Positions 26,101 through 32,841 of a stretch of 54,897 nucleotides of DNA are shown piece by piece. How positions within the stretch are numbered: the stretch's first letter is position 1; the number at the start of each line of letters is the position of its first letter. A program made the position numbers and the translations under genes. Under the pieces are notes generated by a model. It was not told the origin of the DNA and made no database searches. It saw only the letters and a list, made by a program, of their open reading frames with translations. Origin of the DNA: Empedobacter stercoris (GTDB lineage Bacteria > Bacteroidota > Bacteroidia > Flavobacteriales > Weeksellaceae); contig NZ_JACXZC010000022.1 in the NCBI RefSeq assembly GCF_020281205.1, forward strand, positions 1 through 54,897. Direction: 5' to 3'.

Positions 26101-26476
26101 CCATCATCTTGAAATAAGATTTGTATGATGTAATTTCGTTGCTTGTACCTCCTTCTGGAATAGGCATTTCACCCTCGAAACTGATGTAGCGAGTAATTCC
26201 TCCTCCAATGAAAATAAACAAAAATGCTAAGTGGAAAACCAATAAAGGCAATTTTTCCTTTGACCATAATCTGTATCGTTTGATGTTCATTAAGAACAGT
26301 ACGATTAACCAAATCATTAAAACCTCAAACCACTTTGCCTCGTAAATAACAGCTTTTGCAGTAGCCGTATCGTAGTCATTTTCAATGAAAGTGGCATACC
26401 CCATAGCGATTGCGTAGATAAACAGCAAGACCGTCATGGTTCTGGTAGAAAATAGATATTTTTCTAATTTACTCAT
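23189..26476 (-). CDS. fused cytochrome c biogenesis protein CcsB-CcsA (system II)
   Basis: 1095-aa inner-membrane protein that carries heme to the outside and joins it to apocytochrome c. The N-terminal half is ResB/CcsB-like (membrane segments in the first 100 residues, a large periplasmic domain to about 470, then another segment). The C-terminal half is CcsA with six or more helices and the heme-binding WWD-type block [21 protein letters not shown] near residue 990. The gene fusion is usual in Bacteroidetes. Divergent from the lipoprotein gene; a minus-strand TATTTTTG at 26501-26494 is a likely -7 element. Apocytochrome partners are not in the window. Confidence 0.9.
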   Translation of the reverse strand: [1095 protein letters not shown]

Positions 26477-26746
26477 TATTTATAATTGATTTACAAAAAT
26501 AGGCGAGTTTATCAGATAAAGCATTATAACTTAAATGATTTTTATTAGAATCAATGAGTTAATAGAATGTTAAATAAGTGGTCGAGAAAAGAATGTTAAT
26601 GTTTTGAATTTAATGACTTTAAAAGGGAATATGAAATGAATGTCATTTATTAAAAAATAATTTGTTAAGAAAATATTTAGATTTCTTAAAATTAGTTGTA
26701 AAAGGAACAACTTTTGTTAAAGCTCTTTTTACCAATTTAATTTAAT

Positions 26747-27175
26747 ATGAAAAGAATAACTCAAATTTTATGTGCTGGAGTTTTTGTATTGACTTTGGCA
26801 AGCTGTAATAACAGCAAAGCTGTTGCATACCAAAAATATAATGGAACAGGAGGTTACACCGAAGAAAAGGTGAATAATGATACGTATATTGTAACATTTG
26901 ATGGAAATGAGTACAATAAAAAAGGAAGAACATTTGATTATGCTTTGTTAAGAGCAGCGGAAATAGGACAACGAAATAACTTTGATTATTTTGCTGTATT
27001 GAGCACCGTAAACGAAAAAGTTTTAGAAAAAAGTAACAGTTACACGAAGTTAGATACTAACGATACATGGTTGAAAGTACAATATTTCAAAAACAATAAA
27101 CCATTAAAATATCAAACCGTTTACGAACCAGATGTTGTCGTAAAAGAATTGCGCAAAAAATATAAAATGAAATAA
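26747..27175 (+). CDS. CC0125/CC1285-like lipoprotein
   Basis: 142 aa lipoprotein with signal peptide and lipobox LASC (Cys20). The mature part follows the pattern GY.EEKVNNDTYIVTFDGNEYN then DYALLRAAEIGQRNNFDYFAVL, in which the alternating beta strand and RAAE helix resemble the CC0125/CC1285 lipoprotein family of unknown function. Monocistronic, ending at a hairpin. The function is not known. Confidence 0.6.
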   Translation: MKRITQILCAGVFVLTLASCNNSKAVAYQKYNGTGGYTEEKVNNDTYIVTFDGNEYNKKGRTFDYALLRAAEIGQRNNFDYFAVLSTVNEKVLEKSNSYTKLDTNDTWLKVQYFKNNKPLKYQTVYEPDVVVKELRKKYKMK

Positions 27176-27177
27176 CT

Positions 27178-27213
27178 GAAAAGTCACTTCAATTGGAGTG
27201 GCTTTATTTTTTA
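27178..27213 (+). terminator. terminator
   Basis: AAAGTCACTTC pairs with GGAGTGGCTTT, then a T-rich stretch. Confidence 0.65.
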
Positions 27214-27269
27214 TTAAATTAACATTTTCGATGACACGATGTGGCGTTTAATCTTCTCAACTTTGCAGC

Positions 27270-28526
27270 ATGTTCGCTTTAATTGATTGTAATAATTTTT
27301 ATGCCAGTTGTCATCGTGTATTTCAACCGAAACTTCTTCATCAGCCTATAGTTGTTTTGTCTAATAATGATGGTTGTGTCATTTCGCGTTCTGCAGAAGC
27401 GAAGTTAGAGGGGATTCCAATGGGAGCACCTGCACATCAATTTAAACGAATTTTTGAACAAAAAAAGATAGAGGTTTTTTCGTCTAATTATCAATTATAT
27501 GCGGATATGAGCAATCGAGTGATGTCAATTTTATCGACGTATTCACCCGATTATGAGATTTATTCGATCGATGAATGTTTTCTAAAATTAGAAGGATTTA
27601 ATCGTTTTGATTTGAAAAATTACGGATTAGAAATCAAATCTAAAATATATCAGTTTACCAAATTACCCGTTTGTGTTGGAATTGCACCAACAAAATCATT
27701 GGCAAAATTAGCCAATCATATTGCGAAAAAGTTTCCAGAAATTCACCAAGGTGTGTATGTAATCAAAACGCAAGAACAAATTTACAAAGCACTGAAATGG
27801 TTAGATATAGAAGATGTATGGGGAATTGGTCGACGAATGTCTCGACGATTGAGGTGGATAGGTGTTAAAAAAGCACTCGATTTTGTACAATTAAAAGATG
27901 ATTTTCTTCTAAAAGAATTTTCGATTGTTGGTTTACGTCTGAAAAAAGATTTATTAGGAGAAGCTGTTTTAGATTTAGAAACCGTTTCAGCGAAAAAAAG
28001 TATTGCAACAACACGTAGCTTCGAAGAATATACCAGCGATTTTGAATATGTGAAAGAGCGTGTTTCGACTTTTGCTGTTTCGTGTGCAGAAAAACTTCGT
28101 AAACAGAAATCATCTTGCAATTTGATTACAGTATTCATTCAGACCAATAATTTTGATAAAAATAAACCACAATATTATCGTTCTATTTCGTGTCAATTGC
28201 CTTATGAATCCAATTCGAGTATTACCTTGTCTAAGTTTGCAATAAAGGTTTTTGAACAAATTTATAAAGAAGGATACGAGTACAAAAAGGCTGGAGTAGT
28301 GGTTTCGGGAATTGTTTCTTCGGATCAAAAACAATTGTCACTTTTTGAAGAAGAAAATCAACATCATCCTAATTTGATGAAAGCAATTGATACGATGAAC
28401 AAGAAGTTTGGTGCCTCAAAAATAAAGTTAGCTTCGCAGGATTTGAATAAAACATGGAAAATGCGTCAAAATAAATTGTCTCCTTGTTATACCACAAAAT
28501 GGAAGGATTTATTAGTTGTTTATTAA
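27270..28526 (+). CDS. umuC: Y-family DNA polymerase, UmuC-like
   Basis: Translesion polymerase, 418 aa, the expected length. Catalytic acidic residues: MFALIDCNNFYASCHRVF (Asp6) and YSIDECFL near residue 98. LSNNDGCVISRSAEAK, CVGIAPTKSLAKLANHIAKK and the DVWGIGRR helix-hairpin-helix region are typical of UmuC. The C-terminal domain ends with KMRQNKLSPCYTTKW. A near -7 element CAACTTTG lies just before the start. The partner gene umuD is 10 bp downstream, the reverse of the usual umuD-umuC order. No SOS box could be recognised by eye. Confidence 0.92.
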   Translation: MFALIDCNNFYASCHRVFQPKLLHQPIVVLSNNDGCVISRSAEAKLEGIPMGAPAHQFKRIFEQKKIEVFSSNYQLYADMSNRVMSILSTYSPDYEIYSIDECFLKLEGFNRFDLKNYGLEIKSKIYQFTKLPVCVGIAPTKSLAKLANHIAKKFPEIHQGVYVIKTQEQIYKALKWLDIEDVWGIGRRMSRRLRWIGVKKALDFVQLKDDFLLKEFSIVGLRLKKDLLGEAVLDLETVSAKKSIATTRSFEEYTSDFEYVKERVSTFAVSCAEKLRKQKSSCNLITVFIQTNNFDKNKPQYYRSISCQLPYESNSSITLSKFAIKVFEQIYKEGYEYKKAGVVVSGIVSSDQKQLSLFEEENQHHPNLMKAIDTMNKKFGASKIKLASQDLNKTWKMRQNKLSPCYTTKWKDLLVVY

Positions 28527-28536
28527 ACTATAAAAA

Positions 28537-28995
28537 ATGAAGCAAGACATAAAAATAATAGATAAAGAATTAAATGTTTTTGAAATCAATACGGAAGGTG
28601 AAAAATATTATATTCCAAATTTTGGTCAAGTAAATGCAGGTTTTCCTTCGCCTGCAGAAGATTTTGTAAACGATAAAATAAGTTTGGACGAACGTTATTT
28701 AACGCATCCAGAATCTACTTTTTTGATTGTGGTTGGTGGAGATTCGATGTATCCTATTTATCAAAAAAATGATATTTTGGTGATTCGAACAGATTTGATT
28801 CCCTTGCATAATGATGATATAATTGTATCAGTCAATCATGATGATTATACCTTGAAACGTTTTGATAAAGTCAATAATAAATTAGTTGCTCTTAACGCGA
28901 GCTATAAAAATTGTGTACAAATACAAGAAAGTGATGAGGTGATTATTTTAGGTGTTGTAGGCGTATTAGTTAGAGAAAAAAGTAATCGAATTTAG
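28537..28995 (+). CDS. umuD: LexA/UmuD-family S24 autopeptidase, UmuD-like
   Basis: 152 aa. The self-cleavage site is Ala34-Gly35 in VNAGFPSPAEDF; the catalytic Ser70 (GGDSM) and Lys107 (YTLKRF) form the dyad. PAEDFVNDKISLDERYLTHPEST matches UmuD. RecA-stimulated cleavage would yield UmuD' for the polymerase V complex with the UmuC encoded immediately upstream. There is no N-terminal DNA-binding domain, so it is not a LexA repressor. The operon order is umuC then umuD. Confidence 0.88.
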   Translation: MKQDIKIIDKELNVFEINTEGEKYYIPNFGQVNAGFPSPAEDFVNDKISLDERYLTHPESTFLIVVGGDSMYPIYQKNDILVIRTDLIPLHNDDIIVSVNHDDYTLKRFDKVNNKLVALNASYKNCVQIQESDEVIILGVVGVLVREKSNRI

Positions 28996-29021
28996 ATTTA
29001 TTTAAATGAATTATAGTTCAT

Positions 29022-29057
29022 AAAAAAAGCTCAATCAAATTATGATTGAGCTTTTTA
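29022..29057. terminator. bidirectional terminator
   Basis: AAAAAAAGCTCAATCA pairs with TGATTGAGCTTTTT, between converging umuD and the beta-helix gene. Confidence 0.85.
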
Positions 29058-29060
29058 ATT

Positions 29061-30434
29061 TTATTGATATGCCCCAATCGTAGGAGTCGTTCCTCGTGGT
29101 TGACCATTATAATCTAACGGAAATTGTTGTGCAAAACTAACTTTTCCTTTATTCTTTGCAGGAGATTCGGCTTTTAGCCATAGTTTATTGGCATTATAAT
29201 CAGTGTTTTCAAACATTGGGTTTAATGTAATATTGTCCAAGAAATTTGGAGCAGTTGTTACATTTAATGTTGAGGTATCCGAATTATGAATAATATTGGT
29301 ATCGAATAAATAATTAAATGGAGCACCATCTTTTTTATCTAATACGATTGCATTTGGTGTACGTTCATTATAAAAAATACAGTTTCCAAAAGTCGCTTTT
29401 GTTAAAGCCGAAACATTTTTATCATTGTTTTCGTTACTCAAGAAAAGTGAATAAGCTGGTCCGGCCGCAGTTGCAAAATTGAAATAATTAGCAAATGTTG
29501 AATGATAAAATTCGTATGATCCACCATATTCTATAGCTAAAGTTGCTAAATTACTGTTGTTCATAACCAAATTATGACCAGTAATTGTGGCATTTGTAGC
29601 TAAAATTCCGTACGATTGATTATTAACAATCTTCGCATTACTAATCTCTAATTTCGCATTGTTCACATGTAAACCAGTATCGGCACCAATAATTTTAGCA
29701 TAATTAATTTTTGACGTACTATTTGGCGCTAATTCTATTTTATTCCATTGATCAGGAATCGAATCATATTTGTTGTTATGACGAGCCGAACGGAATTTTA
29801 CTTCCTCATTCAAAGCACCATTTACCATAAGTTTCGCGCTGTTACCAATCGTTAAACTTGCACCTTTTTTGAAATATACTTTCGCACCTTTGTCAATTGT
29901 TAAATCGCTGGTAACAGTTAAATTTCCATCAATCACTTGCGCTTCATTTACATTCCAATTAGCAGAAGAAATCGTAGCATCTTTCGGATGAATTTTAGCT
30001 TTTTCTATCCACGATAATAATTTAATCTTTTTCGAAGAATTAGATGTTTCGAAATTAATTTCATCATCGTATAATGGATTTTGAGGCGCTTCTTGTGCAT
30101 TAACTTCAACGAAAATAAATAAACTATCTTTTTTACGGATAGGAACATTTTCGAAACTTGTTCCTGCTTTTCCGTCAACATTAATATTAAAAAATGATTG
30201 ATCTCCACGTGTCAAATAAATTTTCGGAATCACGCGATCATCATTTTCCGGGTTATAAATTTTTAAGAGATATGTCTCTGATTTCGAAAAATTATATACG
30301 GTGTCTACGGAAACAGTATCTTTGCTATAGCGCAATTCAGAACTAATTGGATCATAGTCAAAATCATCGCGACACGATTGAAAACCAATCAAAGAAGCGA
30401 TACCAAGTCCAGCGACAAATGTTTTTACATTCAT
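29061..30434 (-). CDS. lipoprotein with right-handed beta-helix
   Basis: 457 aa surface or periplasmic lipoprotein: signal peptide with lipobox FQSC (Cys21). After an N-terminal beta domain (SVDTVYNFSKSETYLLKIYN), residues about 150-400 consist of short repeated strands with Asn/Gly turns (DGNLTVTSDLTIDKGAKVYF, KINYAKIIGADTGLHVNNAK, LEISNAKIVNNQSYGILATN), a right-handed parallel beta-helix pattern found in polysaccharide-binding or lyase-like proteins. No catalytic triad is recognisable. The end IGAY is common in flavobacterial members. Function unknown. Confidence 0.75.
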   Translation of the reverse strand: MNVKTFVAGLGIASLIGFQSCRDDFDYDPISSELRYSKDTVSVDTVYNFSKSETYLLKIYNPENDDRVIPKIYLTRGDQSFFNINVDGKAGTSFENVPIRKKDSLFIFVEVNAQEAPQNPLYDDEINFETSNSSKKIKLLSWIEKAKIHPKDATISSANWNVNEAQVIDGNLTVTSDLTIDKGAKVYFKKGASLTIGNSAKLMVNGALNEEVKFRSARHNNKYDSIPDQWNKIELAPNSTSKINYAKIIGADTGLHVNNAKLEISNAKIVNNQSYGILATNATITGHNLVMNNSNLATLAIEYGGSYEFYHSTFANYFNFATAAGPAYSLFLSNENNDKNVSALTKATFGNCIFYNERTPNAIVLDKKDGAPFNYLFDTNIIHNSDTSTLNVTTAPNFLDNITLNPMFENTDYNANKLWLKAESPAKNKGKVSFAQQFPLDYNGQPRGTTPTIGAYQ

Positions 30435-30748
30435 AGAATTAATGATTCATTGATAATAGTTAAACTACAAATGCGGTAATTTATTGTTTATAAGACAAAG
30501 ATAAAAATTAGATTTTTATAGAGAGAATCTGAGAAAAATATTTGTACAAATAACGAAAATGTTTATATTTGCACCACGAAAAAAATGTGTACAAGAAGTG
30601 CAGGTTTAATTTTAAGAAGCCCATTACACTCGAAATTAAATTTGCTTAACGTATTGTTTTAAATGTTTTTTCAGTCAAATTGATTGCAACATTCTCAAAA
30701 TAATATTATCTTTGCACTCCAATAAAGTTAACAAAGAAGATTAAAAAA
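30435..30748 (+). promoter_or_regulatory. promoter region of rpmE2, three -7 elements
   Basis: No gene. The promoter nearest L31 is TTG 30684-30686, 20-bp spacer, TATCTTTG 30707-30714. A second perfect set is TTG 30542-30544, 19 bp, TATATTTG 30564-30571. A third TAAATTTG at 30637-30644 lacks a good -33. The distal promoter would give a leader of roughly 170 nt or a separate small RNA. Confidence 0.6.
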
Positions 30749-30997
30749 ATGAAAAAAGATATCCACCCAACAAATTACCGTTTAGTAGCATTCAAAGATA
30801 TGTCTAACGAAGAAGTATTCATCACAAAATCTTGTGCAGATACTAGAGATACATTAGTTGTTGACGGAGTAGAGTACCCATTAATCAAAATGGAGATTTC
30901 TTCTACATCTCACCCATTTTACACAGGTAAATCTAAATTGGTTGATACTGCAGGACGTATCGACAAATTCAGAAGCAAATATGCTAAAAGAGGATAA
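30749..30997 (+). CDS. rpmE2: 50S ribosomal protein L31 type B
   Basis: 82 aa. MKKDIHPTNYRLVAFKDMSN and the SSTSHPFYTGKSKLVDTAGR block identify L31; the CxxC zinc-binding cysteines of type A are absent, so this is the zinc-independent paralogue, the normal form in Bacteroidetes. It binds the large subunit near the central protuberance. A strong promoter precedes it and a terminator follows. Confidence 0.95.
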   Translation: MKKDIHPTNYRLVAFKDMSNEEVFITKSCADTRDTLVVDGVEYPLIKMEISSTSHPFYTGKSKLVDTAGRIDKFRSKYAKRG

Positions 30998-31032
30998 GAA
31001 TAGGCAACTATTTTATACCATTAAAATATATC

Positions 31033-31069
31033 AAAAACCTACAAGAATTTCTTGTAGGTTTTTTTATTT
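31033..31069 (+). terminator. rpmE2 terminator
   Basis: AAAAACCTACAAG pairs with CTTGTAGGTTTTT, then T-rich. Confidence 0.85.
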
Positions 31070-31128
31070 TAATCAGGTTTTAATTATAAATTTGTAAAGT
31101 TATATAACACAAAAAATAATTAACTCAC

Positions 31129-32301
31129 ATGTCATTATTCGACAATACACAGTTTGCTTTCGAATCGAAATCTGACAAAGATTTAAAGAAAGCCTATTAC
31201 TTATACAAATTAATCGGAAGCCCCGCATTAACAAGTTTTGGAACTAAGTTTTTTAATTTACCATTTGCCGTAGATTTACCATTCGTTAAACCTGCCATTC
31301 GCGAAACAATTTACAAACAATTTGTAGGAGGCGAAACAGCAGAGCAAGGTGTGGTTGTAGCAAATGAATTATTTAAATACCATGTAAGTTCTATTTTAGA
31401 TTACTCGGTTGAAGGATTAACAGAAGAAAAACAATTTGACGAAGTTCGTGACGTGATGTTACATTTAGTTGATTTGGCAAAATCAAATCCTTCAATTCCA
31501 TTTGTAGTTTTTAAACCTACAGCATTTGGACGAATCGAATTATTTGAAAAAGTAGGAAAAAAACAAACATTAACAGCTGAAGAAGAAAAATCTTGGGCAA
31601 ATATTCGTCAACGTTTCGAAGCAGTTTGTCAAAAAGGTTACGATTTAGACGTTAACATTATGATTGATGCAGAAGAAACTTGGATGCAAGGATCTGCAGA
31701 TGATTTGACAGACGAAATGATGATGAAGTACAATACAAAACGTGCCTTGGTTTGGAATACGTTGCAAATGTATCGTCATGACCGTTTGGCTTATTTGAAA
31801 GAGATGTATGCAAAAGCTGAACGCGAAGGTTATTTCTTAGGATTTAAAATTGTTCGTGGAGCTTATATGGAAAAAGAACGTGCACGTGCGCAAGCAGAAG
31901 GTTATCCATCTCCAATTCAACCAAACAAGGAAGCATCAGACAGAGATTATAACTTAGCTTTAGAATTTATAACAACGCATCATGAGCGTTTTGGTTTATT
32001 TGCAGGTTCGCACAACGAAGAAAGTTGCGAATTGTTGATTAAATTAATGAACGAAAATGGAATCGAGAAAAGTAATCCTAATTTCTGGTTTGGACAATTA
32101 TTCGGAATGAGTGATAATATTTCGTTTAACTTGGCTCATTTAGGTTATAATATTGCAAAATATTTACCTTACGGACCAATCAAAGAAGTGATTCCATACT
32201 TGGTTCGTCGTGCACAAGAAAATACCTCTGTTGCTGGACAAACTGGACGAGAATTGATGTTGATTGAAAAAGAATTAGAACGTCGTAAAAAATCGAAATA
32301 A
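31129..32301 (+). CDS. proline dehydrogenase
   Basis: FAD-dependent enzyme of the PRODH family, 390 aa, oxidising L-proline to pyrroline-5-carboxylate at the membrane and feeding electrons to quinone. The TIM-barrel motifs include VFKPTAFGR, NIMIDAEETWMQ, FKIVRGAYMEKERARA and the C-terminal YLVRRAQENTSV, the Arg pair of the substrate site. It is the stand-alone form, not fused to the pyrroline-5-carboxylate dehydrogenase of PutA. A perfect TAAATTTG -7 element lies at 31087-31094. Monocistronic. Confidence 0.92.
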   Translation: MSLFDNTQFAFESKSDKDLKKAYYLYKLIGSPALTSFGTKFFNLPFAVDLPFVKPAIRETIYKQFVGGETAEQGVVVANELFKYHVSSILDYSVEGLTEEKQFDEVRDVMLHLVDLAKSNPSIPFVVFKPTAFGRIELFEKVGKKQTLTAEEEKSWANIRQRFEAVCQKGYDLDVNIMIDAEETWMQGSADDLTDEMMMKYNTKRALVWNTLQMYRHDRLAYLKEMYAKAEREGYFLGFKIVRGAYMEKERARAQAEGYPSPIQPNKEASDRDYNLALEFITTHHERFGLFAGSHNEESCELLIKLMNENGIEKSNPNFWFGQLFGMSDNISFNLAHLGYNIAKYLPYGPIKEVIPYLVRRAQENTSVAGQTGRELMLIEKELERRKKSK

Positions 32302-32318
32302 TCGAAATATATTATAAA

Positions 32319-32351
32319 TAAAAATCCACTCAAACGAGTGGATTTTTTTAT
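32319..32351. terminator. bidirectional terminator
   Basis: AAAAATCCACTC pairs with GAGTGGATTTTTT. Confidence 0.8.
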
Positions 32352-32356
32352 TCAAT

Positions 32357-32659
32357 CTATTTTTTCTTAATTCTAATTTTTCCTTTGTGTTCGTGATACA
32401 TCATACATGTCGCTTTATTATCGAGCTCATCACATGTTTTTTCAAAATCATAAATAACACTTACACTTTCACCTTCTTTTTTTTCTGAAAGTATTTCAGC
32501 ATTGCAAACCAAATAATCCACTTTATTATCTATACGAATGTAAGTTCCTGTACAATCTCTAACAATTTCTCCTGTAAATAAGCGATCGTGTGTAACAGTT
32601 GTGCTACAAGAAAAAAGTATGAAGGTAGAAAGAGTTGCTAAAGTGAAAAGTGATTTCAT
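32357..32659 (-). CDS. hypothetical small lipoprotein
   Basis: 100 aa; signal peptide with lipobox LFSC (Cys18). The mature 80 residues are beta-rich (GEIVRDCTGTYIRIDNKVDY) and hold four further cysteines that may form disulfides, then a basic tail KGKIRIKKK. No family recognised. Short and monocistronic, facing proline dehydrogenase across a shared terminator. Confidence 0.6.
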   Translation of the reverse strand: MKSLFTLATLSTFILFSCSTTVTHDRLFTGEIVRDCTGTYIRIDNKVDYLVCNAEILSEKKEGESVSVIYDFEKTCDELDNKATCMMYHEHKGKIRIKKK

Positions 32660-32841
32660 ATTTTAAAAGAATTTATTATTCTTAAAGATAAAACTTTCAA
32701 TTCAAATTTATAGCTCATTTTATATAATTATTTATCCAAACAAACTGAAAATGAAATGATAATAATTTGTAAAAGTTTATGCTTTTATAATCTTAATTTC
32801 TGAGAAAAAAAATGCTTAACTTGCCCTTTTAATCGTATAAA

